Shown piece after piece: positions 19,715 through 28,570 of a DNA stretch of 64,000 nucleotides. The notes beneath the pieces were generated by a model that ran no database searches, was not told where the DNA came from, and saw only the letters and a program-made list of their open reading frames with translations. The translations under genes were made by a program, and so were the position numbers. Location of the stretch: assembly GCA_028714915.1 (NCBI GenBank), contig JAQTLL010000004.1:124001-188000 (forward strand), in the 5' to 3' direction. How positions within the stretch are numbered: position 1 is the first letter of the stretch; each line of letters opens with the position of its first letter. The stretch comes from Sulfuricurvum sp. GTDB taxonomy: Bacteria > Campylobacterota > Campylobacteria > Campylobacterales > Sulfurimonadaceae.

Positions 19715-19859
19715 TGCGATTCCCCACCTATTTTAATGGAGAAATTATAACAAAGAGGACGTTAGTCTAAGTTTATTTTTTTTAGTAATCTATTTCAATG
19801 CGGTTTAATCTGTACGTGTTACAATCGCTTTGAAAATTAACAAAGAAGAGTTTTATCCT

Positions 19860-20414
19860 ATGAAAATATTTGTGTATCCTGAAATGATGGTCCATGTGGG
19901 CTTGTGTACTCATAAATTACCTACGCAGGTGTTGCTTGTAAGTGATAACACCCAGTTGCTGATGGGTGAACTTTCCCGTTACCGTGAATCTGCTGTGACG
20001 AGTGTTGGCAGCACAAATCTCCTTGAGTCATTCCGCAATGTGGAAGATAAAAGTGCCGATGTTATTTTGTTGGACAGCACAACCGATGATGGTGCGGTTA
20101 TCGCCCATATCAACCGTGTATTAAAAGAGGATGGCTTGGTCGTACTGAAGCATCCTTCTCTGGACGATGTGGGAGCCAATACGGGCTTAATGCAAATTTT
20201 GGGAAATTATTTCAAAATTATCATGCCGTATCATCTCGAAAATGGTACAACATTGTTGTTGTGTTCCAAAGAGTACCATCCGACAGCGGATATTATCTTA
20301 CAGCGCAGTGATTTGATTGAAGGGCATAGCTATTACAACTGTGATGTTCACGTTGCTTCTTTTGCAATGCCACAATATATTCGTAAAAACTACCTTGGCA
20401 TCATTCGCAACTAA
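19860..20414 (+). CDS. Spermidine-synthase-like protein, probably degenerate
   Basis: 184 aa from ATG 19860 (GAAGAG nine bases upstream). Its place directly before coaE and the fold pattern (PEMMVHVGLCTHKLPTQVLLVSDN; SADVILLDSTTDDGAVIAHINRVLKEDGLVVLKH) match SpeE of Campylobacterota. The usual GGGDGG methyl-donor loop after VLLV is missing here (SDNTQLLMGE), and the N-terminal barrel is absent; H. pylori SpeE is about 262 aa. I infer loss of aminopropyltransferase activity or an altered role. Confidence 0.6.
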   Translation: MKIFVYPEMMVHVGLCTHKLPTQVLLVSDNTQLLMGELSRYRESAVTSVGSTNLLESFRNVEDKSADVILLDSTTDDGAVIAHINRVLKEDGLVVLKHPSLDDVGANTGLMQILGNYFKIIMPYHLENGTTLLLCSKEYHPTADIILQRSDLIEGHSYYNCDVHVASFAMPQYIRKNYLGIIRN

Positions 20415-20435
20415 TGGCAGACCACTTAATGAATA

Positions 20436-20497
20436 CGCCATCGGAATACATCCCGATTGGCTACGCTAACGCTTGGTTTTCTTCAGTAAAAAGCTCA
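20436..20497 (+). repeat. Three-hairpin interspersed repeat, copy A (hairpins 1 and 2)
   Basis: Hairpin 1 pairs CCATCGG with CCGATTGG around AATACATC. The linker CTACGCTAACGCT follows, then a weaker hairpin 2 (GGTTTTCT-tcagt-AAAAAGCTC). Hairpin 3 of the family pattern is here the stem that contains the coaE start codon (20498-20523). It begins 22 bases after the speE-like stop. Confidence 0.75.
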
Positions 20498-20523
20498 CGC
20501 CATTATAGGAGACTATAATGGCG
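20498..20523 (+). promoter_or_regulatory. Perfect 11-bp hairpin enclosing the coaE ribosome site and start codon
   Basis: CGCCATTATAG (20498-20508) pairs perfectly with CTATAATGGCG (20513-20523). The four-base loop GAGA is part of the Shine-Dalgarno TAGGAGA, and the coaE ATG (20518-20520) is inside the 3' arm. In mRNA this should limit coaE initiation unless the stem opens. On DNA the 3' arm also contains a TATAAT string, which is too close to the ATG to be a useful promoter. Confidence 0.7.
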
Positions 20524-21123
20524 TATGAGTACGCGATTGCACTGACAGGAGGGATTGCAACGGGAAAAAGTACCGTGGCATCACTTTTGGGATTGAATGG
20601 TTTACGCATTATTGATGCAGATACTATTTCTCATCAGATATTGGATACCAATAGTGCTTGGATTGCAGAGCATTTTGGGCAGCAGTACGTTAAAGGCAAT
20701 AAAGTCAATCGTCCCGAATTAGGTAAAATTATTTTTGCCAATGCAGAAGCCAAAAAAGAGCTCGAGGCCTTTTTGCACCCAAAAATTCGCTCTGCTATCG
20801 AAGAAGCCAGTGAAAAACAAGACCTTTTAAAATATCCCTACCTTATCGATATTCCCCTCTTTTTTGAAACGTCATCATATCCGATTAAAAATTCGGTGGT
20901 TGTTTATACTCCCAAAGAACTCCAATTAGAGCGATTTATGAAGCGTAACGGCTTCACCTCAGAAGAGTCACTTCGCCGTATTGAGACCCAAATGGACATC
21001 GAAGAAAAACGCTCTCGTGCAACATGGGTAATCGATAATTCTCACAATCTGAAGCATCTTCAAGCACAGTGTGAACAGTTTGTTGAAGTAATTAAAGAAC
21101 TCTACCCAGCTCCTAAGGTATAA
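20518..21123 (+). CDS. coaE: Dephospho-CoA kinase
   Basis: 201 aa. It phosphorylates dephospho-CoA at the ribose 3'-OH, the last step of coenzyme A synthesis. The P-loop is TGGIATGKST (residues 10-19). Other family blocks are IDADTISHQIL, FLHPKIRSAI, PLFFETSSY (lid region) and VVVYTPKELQLERFMKRNGFTSEESLRRIETQM. The start codon is inside a strong hairpin formed with the upstream repeat. The gene lies between a speE-like gene and dapF, an order known in this phylum. Confidence 0.94.
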   Translation: MAYEYAIALTGGIATGKSTVASLLGLNGLRIIDADTISHQILDTNSAWIAEHFGQQYVKGNKVNRPELGKIIFANAEAKKELEAFLHPKIRSAIEEASEKQDLLKYPYLIDIPLFFETSSYPIKNSVVVYTPKELQLERFMKRNGFTSEESLRRIETQMDIEEKRSRATWVIDNSHNLKHLQAQCEQFVEVIKELYPAPKV

Positions 21124-21131
21124 TTCTGCAT

Positions 21132-21160
21132 CGTCATTCCCGACTTGATCGGGAATCCAG
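21132..21160. repeat. Half copy of the palindromic intergenic repeat
   Basis: The hairpin CATTCCCGA-cttga-TCGGGAATCC lies between coaE and dapF; the second half present at 9418-9564 is missing. It ends 15 bases before the dapF start, so it lies in the leader or terminator region. Confidence 0.65.
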
Positions 21161-21176
21161 CTAAAAGGATATTCCT

Positions 21177-21926
21177 ATGCTCCAAATCGCCAAATACTGT
21201 GCCAGCGGTAATGATTTTGTCATTTTTCATACTCTTAACGGGGCAGATCGTTCAGGTCTTGCACGGATTCTTTGCGATCGTCAAAATGGAATCGGTGCGG
21301 ATGGATTGATCGTTTTGCTTCCTCATGAGACGTATGATTTTGAATGGGAATTTTACAATGCCGATGGTTCTACTGCATCGATGTGCGGCAACGGAAGCCG
21401 TGCATGCGCTCATTATGCTCACCGTTTTGGTTTGGCAGAGGCTAGTATGGAATTTTTAACGGGTGCTGGGGTAATCAAGGCAAGCGTTGAGGGGGATATG
21501 GTTCAAAGCGATTTAACACCTCCCTTCGTCATTAATGATGAGATTGTTGAATATGAAATGCGATGGTGGCTTATTGACACCGGCGTTCCCCATCTCGTCA
21601 CCTTTGATGCGGATATGGGAAACTTTGACATAGAGATAGCACGCACACTTCGCCATAAATACAATGCTAATGTCAATATTGCCCATATCGAGAGCAATGG
21701 AGCGATTCATGTTCGTACCTATGAGCGTGGCGTAGAAGATGAAACATTGGCGTGCGGAACAGGGATGGCTGCGTGTTTTTACCGTGCATCGATTGAAGAT
21801 TCTGTTGCGGATAATGCTCGTGTCTATCCCAAAAGCGGTGAAACGCTTTATCTGGGGTTAGACGATGGGATGATTACATTTAAGGGTGAAGTTAAAGGAA
21901 TATTTGAGACCATTTGGAGATTTTAA
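21177..21926 (+). CDS. dapF: Diaminopimelate epimerase
   Basis: 249 aa. It epimerises L,L- to meso-diaminopimelate for lysine and peptidoglycan. The two catalytic cysteines are Cys70 in MCGNGSRACAHYA and the one in ETLACGTGMAAC. Further family blocks are YCASGNDFVIFHT, DRQNGIGADGLI, FYNADGS and DTGVPHLVTF. The protein is a little shorter than E. coli DapF (274 aa), as usual in this phylum. A three-hairpin repeat begins right after its stop codon, in the convergent gap to prfA. Confidence 0.95.
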   Translation: MLQIAKYCASGNDFVIFHTLNGADRSGLARILCDRQNGIGADGLIVLLPHETYDFEWEFYNADGSTASMCGNGSRACAHYAHRFGLAEASMEFLTGAGVIKASVEGDMVQSDLTPPFVINDEIVEYEMRWWLIDTGVPHLVTFDADMGNFDIEIARTLRHKYNANVNIAHIESNGAIHVRTYERGVEDETLACGTGMAACFYRASIEDSVADNARVYPKSGETLYLGLDDGMITFKGEVKGIFETIWRF

Positions 21927-22012
21927 AACGCCATCGGAACGCGTCCCGATTGGCTATGTTAACACTGGGTTTCCTTCGGCAGGAAGCCCAAAATCATTTG
22001 CGATTTTAAAAT
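21927..22012 (+). repeat. Three-hairpin interspersed repeat, copy B
   Basis: Hairpin 1 is CCATCGG...CCGATTGG around AACGCGTC. The linker is CTATGTTAACACT. Hairpin 2 is GGGTTTCCT-tcggc-AGGAAGCCC (nine pairs, one G-T). Hairpin 3 is AAAATC-atttgc-GATTTT. It fills the whole convergent gap between dapF and prfA and could serve as a bidirectional terminator, though no U-run follows hairpin 2. Confidence 0.8.
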
Positions 22013-22019
22013 CAATTAT

Positions 22020-23087
22020 TTACAACCCGTTTCTCTCCATCAGTTTCGACTGCATATCGGCAATCAAAGGTTCGATAATATCATCCATCAATCCCCCTTG
22101 CATAATCTCTTCGAGTCTATAAAGCGTCAGAGTAATACGGTGATCTGAAATACGGTTTTGAGGGTAGTTGTAGGTGCGGATACGACCACTTCGATCTCCA
22201 GTTCCCACTTGATCTTTACGCTCATTCATCTCTTTTTCTTTTGCCTCTTGCATTTGCATATCGTAAATACGGGCCTTGAGAATTTGCATCGCTTTCTCTT
22301 TATTTTTATGCTGTGATTTTTGATCTTGATTGTTGACGACGATACCTGTCGGAAGATGGGTGATGCGTACTGCCGAGTCTGTGGTATTAACACTTTGTCC
22401 GCCACAACCAGAGGAGCGCATAACGTCGATTTTCAGATCATTTTCATTGATGACAACTTCGACATCGTCTACTTCAGGCATCACGGCAACGGTAATGGCT
22501 GACGTATGAACGCGTCCCTGAGACTCCGTAGCAGGGACACGCTGTACACGGTGAACGCCTGCTTCGTGTTTGAGGCGTGAATAGACTTGATCCCCTTTGA
22601 TAAGGGCAATGACTTCTTTAAATCCGCCTGCATCCGAGGGGCTTGTGCTCATAAGTTCGATTTTCCATCCGCGCACATCCGCATAGCGAACGTAGGCATT
22701 AAACAAATCACCGACAAAAATTGCCGCTTCATCCCCGCCCGTCCCTGCACGCAATTCAATAAAGATATTGCGCTTATCGTTAGGATCGGTCGGAATGAGA
22801 AGTTTTTTGATCTCTTCTTCAAGCTCACCCACTTGAGGCTCTAATATTTTGAGCTCCTCTTTGGCAAGTTCACCCAGTTCTGCATCAAAAGCGAGCGCTT
22901 TGTTCTCTTCAATCTCTTCCAATACTTTTTTATATTCCGTTGCTTTGGTAAAAATGGCTGAAATAGAGGATTGCTCTTTGGATAAATCGGTCATACGCTT
23001 GATGTCGTTTCCGATGTCAGGTGAGCTTAAAAGTGTTGTGAGTTCGTTGTAGCGGTTAATAAAAGGGATGAGTTTATCGGATAACAT
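22020..23087 (-). CDS. prfA: Peptide chain release factor 1
   Basis: 355 aa. It releases peptides at UAA and UAG. The catalytic GGQ is in [19 protein letters not shown], and the PxT-type codon-recognition region is [17 protein letters not shown], which distinguishes RF1 from RF2. The N-terminal helical domain has the usual coiled-coil pattern. The gene is convergent with dapF and downstream of rpsT on the same strand (gap 65 bases). Confidence 0.96.
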   Translation of the reverse strand: MLSDKLIPFINRYNELTTLLSSPDIGNDIKRMTDLSKEQSSISAIFTKATEYKKVLEEIEENKALAFDAELGELAKEELKILEPQVGELEEEIKKLLIPTDPNDKRNIFIELRAGTGGDEAAIFVGDLFNAYVRYADVRGWKIELMSTSPSDAGGFKEVIALIKGDQVYSRLKHEAGVHRVQRVPATESQGRVHTSAITVAVMPEVDDVEVVINENDLKIDVMRSSGCGGQSVNTTDSAVRITHLPTGIVVNNQDQKSQHKNKEKAMQILKARIYDMQMQEAKEKEMNERKDQVGTGDRSGRIRTYNYPQNRISDHRITLTLYRLEEIMQGGLMDDIIEPLIADMQSKLMERNGL

Positions 23088-23131
23088 AAGGTATTCCTAG
23101 AAAAAGGCGTTAAGAACAGTGAATGGGAAAG

Positions 23132-23154
23132 AAATCTACCCGAAGGGTAAATTT
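23132..23154 (-). terminator. Hairpin at the 3' end of rpsT
   Basis: On the minus strand AAATTTACC-cttcg-GGTAGATTT forms an eight- to nine-pair stem with a stable cUUCGg loop. It overlaps the rpsT stop codon and is followed by TCTTTCCC, not a clean U-run, so it may be an attenuator or mRNA-stability stem and not a full terminator. Confidence 0.35.
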
Positions 23155-23419
23155 ACGCTGCGATTTTGTTAACAGCGAGGTGAAGACGGCTTACTTTACG
23201 TGCAGCAGTTTCTTTTTTCAAGACACCTTTGCTAACATATTTGTGCAAGTTTGCGTTTGCAATAACGAGCGCTGCTTGTGCTTCTTCTTTGTTCCCTGCG
23301 TCAACTGCAGTACGAACGGCCTTAACGATGTTTTTTACACGTGTGCGGTAGAATCGGTTACGCTCAGTGCGCTTTTCCGTCTGACGGATACGTTTCAATG
23401 CTGACTTATGGTTTGCCAT
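23153..23419 (-). CDS. rpsT: Ribosomal protein S20
   Basis: 88 aa basic protein of the 30S subunit that binds the 5' domain of 16S rRNA. The N-terminal [22 protein letters not shown] and [15 protein letters not shown] are S20 signatures; the end, [14 protein letters not shown], is typical. An AAGGAT ribosome site precedes the ATG. It is followed by prfA in the same direction. Confidence 0.97.
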   Translation of the reverse strand: MANHKSALKRIRQTEKRTERNRFYRTRVKNIVKAVRTAVDAGNKEEAQAALVIANANLHKYVSKGVLKKETAARKVSRLHLAVNKIAA

Positions 23420-23513
23420 GGCATTTATCCTTGTCGAATTTTTTTTAGGGTAGAATACTACCTTAAAGATAATTAAAATTAAGTTAAATTTTATACACTA
23501 GGGAGAAATTACT

Positions 23514-24854
23514 ATGAAATTGTTTGGAACCGATGGTGTACGTGGGGAAGCAGGGTCATTTTTAACGGCAGAATTGGCGATGCGTGTAGCGATGGCGGCA
23601 GGGATTTATTTTAGTGCCCATGCTCGAACCAAAAAGATTTTACTTGGTAAAGATACCCGTAAAAGTGGCTATATGATTGAAAATGCCATCGTAAGCGGTT
23701 TGACGGCAGTGGGATACGATGTGATAGAAATCGGTCCGATGCCGACTCCGGCAATCGCATTTCTGACATTGAATATGCGGTGTGATGCGGGAATTATGAT
23801 TTCGGCGAGCCACAATCCGTTTGAAGATAACGGGATCAAATTTTTTGATGCTCAGGGTAATAAACTTTCCGAAGAGATTGAAGCCCAAATCGAAGCTATC
23901 GCTCGGGATACAGCCCGTCTTGAAGAGGGACAGGTGACAGGCAGACAAATTGGTGCGGCAAAACGGATCGATGACGTTATCGGTCGTTATATTGTTCAGC
24001 TCAAAAACTCTTTTAGCCGCGAGTTAACACTGCAAGGGTTGCGTATTGTCTTGGATACGGCCAATGGCGCTGGGTATAAAGTGGGACCGACCGTACTGGA
24101 AGAGTTGGGTGCTGAAGTAATCGTATTGCATGATAAACCCAATGGGGTTAATATCAATGAGGGATGTGGTGCCATGCACACCAAAGATCTGCGCGAAGCG
24201 GTGAAGCAATATCGCGCTGATATTGGGCTTGCTCTTGATGGGGATGCAGACCGCCTTATCGTTGTCGATGAAAAAGGGGATGAAGTTGACGGTGATCAAA
24301 TCCTTGGAGCATTGGGGCTATTTTTAAACAAAAACGGTCAGCTCAAAGGGGGCGGGATTGTTGCGACCGTCATGAGTAATCAAGCTCTCGAAGATGCAAT
24401 GAACTCAGCAGGATTAAAATTGTTTCGTTCCAATGTAGGTGACAAATACGTGTTGGAAGTGATGCGTGAGAAGGGTATTAACTTCGGCGGAGAGCAAAGC
24501 GGTCATATTATCTTGCACGATTACGCTAAAACGGGGGATGGATTGATGAGTGCACTCCAAATCTTGGCATTGCTTCTCACTACAGGGCAAAAGGCGAGTA
24601 AAGTTCTCCGTCCGTTTAAACTTTACCCTCAAAAACTGGTCAATATCAAAGTCAAAGTCAAAAAACCGCTTGATCAGATTGAGGGGCTAAGCGAAGAGCT
24701 CGCAAAGATCGAAAATGAACATATGCGTCATCTGATCCGCTACTCGGGTACAGAAAACAAACTCCGTCTCCTTTTGGAGGGCAAAGATGCTAAAGTGATG
24801 GAAAAAGCGATGGAGCATCTTGTCAGCTTTTTTGAAAAGGCATTGAATGGTTAA
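23514..24854 (+). CDS. glmM: Phosphoglucosamine mutase
   Basis: 446 aa. It interconverts glucosamine 6- and 1-phosphate on the way to UDP-GlcNAc. The phosphoserine is Ser99 in [12 protein letters not shown]. The metal loop is [14 protein letters not shown], the sugar-binding loop [10 protein letters not shown] and the phosphate-binding loop [15 protein letters not shown]. The start ATG at 23514 has GGGAGAAA upstream. The 3' end overlaps lspA by eight bases. It is divergent from rpsT. Confidence 0.96.
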   Translation: MKLFGTDGVRGEAGSFLTAELAMRVAMAAGIYFSAHARTKKILLGKDTRKSGYMIENAIVSGLTAVGYDVIEIGPMPTPAIAFLTLNMRCDAGIMISASHNPFEDNGIKFFDAQGNKLSEEIEAQIEAIARDTARLEEGQVTGRQIGAAKRIDDVIGRYIVQLKNSFSRELTLQGLRIVLDTANGAGYKVGPTVLEELGAEVIVLHDKPNGVNINEGCGAMHTKDLREAVKQYRADIGLALDGDADRLIVVDEKGDEVDGDQILGALGLFLNKNGQLKGGGIVATVMSNQALEDAMNSAGLKLFRSNVGDKYVLEVMREKGINFGGEQSGHIILHDYAKTGDGLMSALQILALLLTTGQKASKVLRPFKLYPQKLVNIKVKVKKPLDQIEGLSEELAKIENEHMRHLIRYSGTENKLRLLLEGKDAKVMEKAMEHLVSFFEKALNG

Positions 24855-25290
24855 ATCTTTTGTTCTTTTGGTATTGGTGGCAATTGGAATTTTTGTTGCT
24901 GACCAAGCCCTCAAAAGCTTATTTGTTGATGGTTTTCGTCAGTATACGCAGTGTATTGATTTAATTTTGGTTTTTAACAAAGGGGTGGCATTCTCGATGT
25001 TTGCCTTTTTGGCAGAGTCGTTAAAATGGATACAGCTTGCTCTTTTAGCGGGGGTTGTAGGCTACACACTTTGGTTAAAACAAAAATGCTACCTCATTCC
25101 AGTTGGGATAATGGTGGGTGCAGGGCTTTCAAATGTCATTGACCGTTTTATCTATGGTGGTGTTGTCGATTATGTCTATTGGCATTGTGGATTTAATTTT
25201 GCGGTGTTTAATGCAGCGGATGTAATGATTGATATTGCCGTGTTGTGGTTATTTATTTTAAATCTTAAACCGAAGATATGTAAGAGTTAA
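24847..25290 (+). CDS. lspA: Prolipoprotein signal peptidase (signal peptidase II)
   Basis: 147 aa with four membrane helices. This aspartic protease cleaves the signal peptide of diacylglyceryl-modified prolipoproteins. Conserved blocks are [43 protein letters not shown] (first catalytic Asp) and [15 protein letters not shown] (second catalytic Asp). The overlap with glmM implies coupled translation; glmM-lspA is a known Campylobacterota pair. Confidence 0.96.
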   Translation: MVKSFVLLVLVAIGIFVADQALKSLFVDGFRQYTQCIDLILVFNKGVAFSMFAFLAESLKWIQLALLAGVVGYTLWLKQKCYLIPVGIMVGAGLSNVIDRFIYGGVVDYVYWHCGFNFAVFNAADVMIDIAVLWLFILNLKPKICKS

Positions 25291-25313
25291 GTGACTTTTA
25301 ACTTCTCCCTGAT

Positions 25314-25319
25314 TATAAT
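25314..25319 (+). promoter_or_regulatory. -10 box for tRNA-Val
   Basis: TATAAT ends 12 bases before the mature tRNA 5' end, the expected distance for a tRNA promoter with a short leader. No convincing -35 is visible. Confidence 0.55.
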
Positions 25320-25331
25320 TCCACTCTTGAT

Positions 25332-25407
25332 GGTCTTATAGCTCAGTTGGTAGAGCACTACCTCGACAAGGTAGTGGTCACAGGTTCGAGTCCTGTTGGG
25401 ACCACCA
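25332..25407 (+). tRNA. tRNA-Val(GAC)
   Basis: A complete 76-nt cloverleaf with encoded CCA. The acceptor 5' GGTCTTA pairs with TGGGACC (two G-T wobbles), the D-arm is GCTCAGTTGGTAGAGC, the anticodon arm is CTACC-TCGACAA-GGTAG giving anticodon GAC, and the T-arm is CAGG-TTCGAGT-CCTG with one more pair. It stands alone between lspA and thrS. Confidence 0.95.
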
Positions 25408-25467
25408 TTTCTTTATTAATTTCCTCCCTAAAAACTCTCTTTAAACTCAAACCAATCAACAAAATCG

Positions 25468-25473
25468 TATAAT
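25468..25473 (+). promoter_or_regulatory. -10 box for the thrS-infC transcript
   Basis: TATAAT in TCGTATAATTCGCC, 37 bases before the thrS ATG. The TATAATTCGC context recurs at 2098 (minus strand) and 27864, suggesting a favoured promoter extension in this genome. Confidence 0.5.
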
Positions 25474-25510
25474 TCGCCTTATTTTTCTTAATGAACTGGA
25501 AACTTTTACA

Positions 25511-27319
25511 ATGGATGTTATTGCAATTAAGCATAATGATCAAATAGTTGATTTACAAACAGCACGCTCACTTGGGATTACCGGTACCGAAATAGAGCTG
25601 GACAACTCTGCGGATGCACTTGAAGTGCTTCGCCACTCATGTGCTCACTTAATGGCGCAAGCGATTAAAGCACTTTATACAGACGCTAAATTTTTTGTCG
25701 GACCTGTCGTTAAAGAGGGGTTTTATTACGATTTCAAAGTCAATGAAACCATCAGCGAAGAAGATTTGAAAACGATCGAGAAAAAAATGCTCGACATCGC
25801 AAAGTCCAAAGCAGTCATTGAGCGTTATGAAATCACCAAAGATGAAGCACGTGTAAAATTTGCCAACGATCCTTTGAAGCAAATGGTTATGAATCGTATC
25901 CCTGATGATGTGATTTCTATCTATAAGCAAGGTGAATTCGAAGATCTTTGCCGTGGACCTCATTTGCCGAATGTTGGGATGCTGCGTTATTTTAAACTTA
26001 CAAAGATTTCAGGTGCCTATCTCGGGGGCGACAGTAAAAACGAGATGTTGACGCGCATCTACGGCATTGCTTTTGCTGATAAAGAATCGCTCAAAGCGTA
26101 TTTAGAGCAAGTGGCAGAAGCTGAAAAACGTGACCACCGCAAAATCGGTGCCGAGATGAAGCTTTTCACCTTCCGTGAAGAAGTAGGGGCAGGATTCCCG
26201 ATTTGGCTTCCAGCAGGTGCTCGTATGCGTTCACGTTTGGAGCAATTGCTTTTCAAAGCTCACCGCAAACGTGGTTATGAACCGGTTCGTGGACCTGAAA
26301 TGCTTCGATCTGATCTATGGAAAGTAAGCGGTCACTACCAAAATTACGGTGAAAATATGTATTTCACCAATATCGATGAGATTGAGTTTGGGGTGAAGCC
26401 TATGAACTGTGTCGGGCATATCAAAGTATATGAGCATGATTTGCGCTCCTATCGTGATTTGCCACTCAAATATTTTGAGTATGGAATTGTTCACCGTCAT
26501 GAGATGACGGGAGCTCTGCATGGATTATTCCGTGTCCGCGAATTTACCCAAGACGATGCCCATATCTTTTGTACCGCCGATCAGATTGAAGAGCAAATTA
26601 TTGAAGTCGTTGATTTCGTTGATAAAATTATGAGCACTTTTGAGTTTAACTATAAAATGATGATTTCCACCAAGCCTGAAAAAGCGGTTGGGGATGATGC
26701 GGTATGGGAAATTTCTACCAATGCTCTTAAAAATGCAATGGATAAAAATAACCTTTCGTATGAAATCGACGAAGGGGGCGGAGCATTTTACGGTCCTAAA
26801 ATTGATATTAAAATTACCGATGCCATCGGGCGTGAATGGCAGTGCGGAACAATACAGCTTGATTTCAATCTTCCGGAGCGTTTTGAACTTGAATATAATG
26901 GTGAAGAAAACGCAAAAATTCAACCTGTAATGATTCACCGTGCCATTTTAGGTTCTTTTGAGCGTTTTATTGGTATATTGACGGAGCATTACGCTGGGGA
27001 ATTCCCAATGTTTATCGCTCCGACGCAAGTTGCAATCGTTCCGATCGCGGAAACTCATGTTGCGTATGCGCGTGAATTGGGCAATAAACTGATTGATATG
27101 GGTGCGGATTATGAGATTTTCGATAAAAATGACAGTCTCAATAAGCGTATCCGAACGGCGGAAAAAGGGCGTGTTCCTATGATCATCGTTTTAGGCGATG
27201 AAGAGGTGGGCTCTAAGAGTGTTGCGGTTCGTGACAGACGTTCACGAGAACAGTACAATTTAAGTGAAGAGCAATTCTTGAACTTAATAAAAGAAAAAAT
27301 TAATGAGGTGCATTTTTGA
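25511..27319 (+). CDS. thrS: Threonyl-tRNA synthetase
   Basis: 602 aa class II synthetase. An N-terminal TGS-like domain of about 60 residues is shorter than in E. coli (642 aa). The editing domain has [14 protein letters not shown] (HxxxH) and the distal SRS-like CRGPHLPN. The catalytic core includes the zinc ligand [20 protein letters not shown] and [12 protein letters not shown]. The C-terminal anticodon-binding domain starts near [10 protein letters not shown]. The stop overlaps the infC start region, as in the classic thrS-infC-rpmI-rplT arrangement. Confidence 0.97.
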   Translation: MDVIAIKHNDQIVDLQTARSLGITGTEIELDNSADALEVLRHSCAHLMAQAIKALYTDAKFFVGPVVKEGFYYDFKVNETISEEDLKTIEKKMLDIAKSKAVIERYEITKDEARVKFANDPLKQMVMNRIPDDVISIYKQGEFEDLCRGPHLPNVGMLRYFKLTKISGAYLGGDSKNEMLTRIYGIAFADKESLKAYLEQVAEAEKRDHRKIGAEMKLFTFREEVGAGFPIWLPAGARMRSRLEQLLFKAHRKRGYEPVRGPEMLRSDLWKVSGHYQNYGENMYFTNIDEIEFGVKPMNCVGHIKVYEHDLRSYRDLPLKYFEYGIVHRHEMTGALHGLFRVREFTQDDAHIFCTADQIEEQIIEVVDFVDKIMSTFEFNYKMMISTKPEKAVGDDAVWEISTNALKNAMDKNNLSYEIDEGGGAFYGPKIDIKITDAIGREWQCGTIQLDFNLPERFELEYNGEENAKIQPVMIHRAILGSFERFIGILTEHYAGEFPMFIAPTQVAIVPIAETHVAYARELGNKLIDMGADYEIFDKNDSLNKRIRTAEKGRVPMIIVLGDEEVGSKSVAVRDRRSREQYNLSEEQFLNLIKEKINEVHF

Positions 27320-27846
27320 TTAAAAAACAAGACCGAGTCCAAATGAACGAGGAAATCCGAGTTCCTGAGGTACGTTGTGTAGTAGATGGTGGTGAAGCAC
27401 TAGGGGTTGTAACAATTCAAGAGGCGATGGCTAAAGCCAACGAGCTGGGGCTTGACCTCGTATTAATCTCACCGGATGCAAAACCTCCGGTTGCGAAGAT
27501 TATGGACTACGGTAAGTTTCATTATCAAGAAGAAAAGAAGAAAAAAGAAGCACGTAAAAAGCAAACAAAAGTGGAAGTCAAAGAGATTAAACTTTCGGTT
27601 AAAATTGCTGAGAATGATGTGAGTTACAAAGTGAAACATGCACGTGAATTCCTCGAAGAGGGTAAGCATGTTCATTTCCGCGTATTCTTACGTGGACGTG
27701 AGATGGCGCATCCTGAAGCCGCTGTTGCAGTTTTAGAGCGTGTTTGGCCTATGGTCGAAGATGTCGGGATGATGTACAAAACTCCTGCTATGGAAGGGCG
27801 TTATTGTAATATGATGATCCATCCGAAAAAAGACGATAAAAAGTAA
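27316..27846 (+). CDS. infC: Translation initiation factor IF-3
   Basis: About 176 aa. It binds the 30S subunit, prevents subunit joining and checks start codons. The N-domain has [19 protein letters not shown]. The linker [20 protein letters not shown] is lysine-rich, and the C-domain has [23 protein letters not shown]. There is no ATG: the frame offers TTG at 27316 or ATT at 27319, and GAGGTG (27305-27310) is eight bases from the ATT. E. coli infC starts with AUU, which allows autoregulation by IF3, so ATT is a serious candidate here. It overlaps the thrS stop. Confidence 0.95.
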   Translation: MIKKQDRVQMNEEIRVPEVRCVVDGGEALGVVTIQEAMAKANELGLDLVLISPDAKPPVAKIMDYGKFHYQEEKKKKEARKKQTKVEVKEIKLSVKIAENDVSYKVKHAREFLEEGKHVHFRVFLRGREMAHPEAAVAVLERVWPMVEDVGMMYKTPAMEGRYCNMMIHPKKDDKK

Positions 27847-27863
27847 TAAAAGCTTTTTTGTGG

Positions 27864-27869
27864 TATAAT
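27864..27869 (+). promoter_or_regulatory. -10 box for rpmI-rplT
   Basis: TATAAT in GTGGTATAATTCGCG, 42 bases before rpmI. It allows the two ribosomal protein genes to be expressed apart from thrS-infC. Confidence 0.5.
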
Positions 27870-27910
27870 TCGCGTCTCATTTAGAGAATTTTTGCAAAAG
27901 GATCAAGTCG

Positions 27911-28105
27911 ATGCCAAAAATGAAATCAGTCAAAGGAGCGGTTAAACGCTTCAAAGTGAAGAAAAACGGCACTCTCAAACGTGGGACAGCATTTCGCAGT
28001 CACATTTTGACCAAACAAGATGCAGGGACTCGTCGTGGGCAGAAAACACCTAAAATTGTTGCTGCTGTCGATGCGAAAAACATCAAAAAGATGATCGTAC
28101 GCTAA
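27911..28105 (+). CDS. rpmI: Ribosomal protein L35
   Basis: 64 aa basic 50S protein. The N-terminus [20 protein letters not shown] and the middle [20 protein letters not shown] are typical L35. The AAAAGGAT ribosome site precedes the ATG. A 101-base gap with three hairpins separates it from rplT. Confidence 0.97.
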   Translation: MPKMKSVKGAVKRFKVKKNGTLKRGTAFRSHILTKQDAGTRRGQKTPKIVAAVDAKNIKKMIVR

Positions 28106-28127
28106 TTAGCCTCGATTGTTTAATTCT

Positions 28128-28186
28128 CCAGTAAATACTGGGCAAGTCCGCTAAGCGGCACCTATTCATTAAATTTTAAAATGAAT
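28128..28186 (+). promoter_or_regulatory. Three hairpins in the rpmI-rplT gap (possible L20 control region)
   Basis: CCAGTA-aa-TACTGG (28128-28141), CCGCT-a-AGCGG (28148-28158) and ATTCATT...AATGAAT (28064-type stem at 28164-28186) lie in an unusually long gap in an otherwise compact operon. L20 represses its own operon by binding structured mRNA in E. coli and Bacillus. That this region does so here is inference. Confidence 0.4.
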
Positions 28187-28206
28187 CGGGTAAAGAAAGG
28201 AAAAAT

Positions 28207-28560
28207 ATGCCAAGAGTAAAAACAGGTGTTGTAAGACGCCGACGTCATAAGAAAGTCTTGAAACTTGCACGTGGTTTCTACAGTGGAAGACATAAGCACT
28301 TCCGTAAAGCGAAAGAGCAACTTGAGCGTAGTATGTACTATGCGTTCCGCGATCGTAAACAGAAAAAACGTGAATTTCGTAAATTGTGGATTGTTCGTAT
28401 CAATGCGGCATGTCGCTTGAACGGTATGAGCTACTCAGTTTTCATGAACGGTCTTAAACGTGGTAACATCGAACTTGATCGCAAAATTCTAGCTGATATG
28501 GCAATGAACGACGCAGCAGCATTTACTGCTCTTACCGCTCTTTCCAAAGCAGCACTGTAA
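28207..28560 (+). CDS. rplT: Ribosomal protein L20
   Basis: 117 aa. It is an early assembly protein of the 50S subunit, binding 23S rRNA, and in other bacteria the autorepressor of the infC operon. Signatures are [31 protein letters not shown] N-terminus (positions 1-27), [25 protein letters not shown] and [25 protein letters not shown] strong AAAGGAAAAAT ribosome site precedes the ATG. A three-hairpin repeat follows the stop by about ten bases. Confidence 0.97.
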   Translation: MPRVKTGVVRRRRHKKVLKLARGFYSGRHKHFRKAKEQLERSMYYAFRDRKQKKREFRKLWIVRINAACRLNGMSYSVFMNGLKRGNIELDRKILADMAMNDAAAFTALTALSKAAL

Positions 28561-28570
28561 AGATATATTT

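Noticed and set aside
23449..23462. Terminator or operator at GGTAG-aata-CTACC before glmM
   Set aside because: The stem is only five pairs, and it overlaps the likely -10 region of rpsT; too weak to call.
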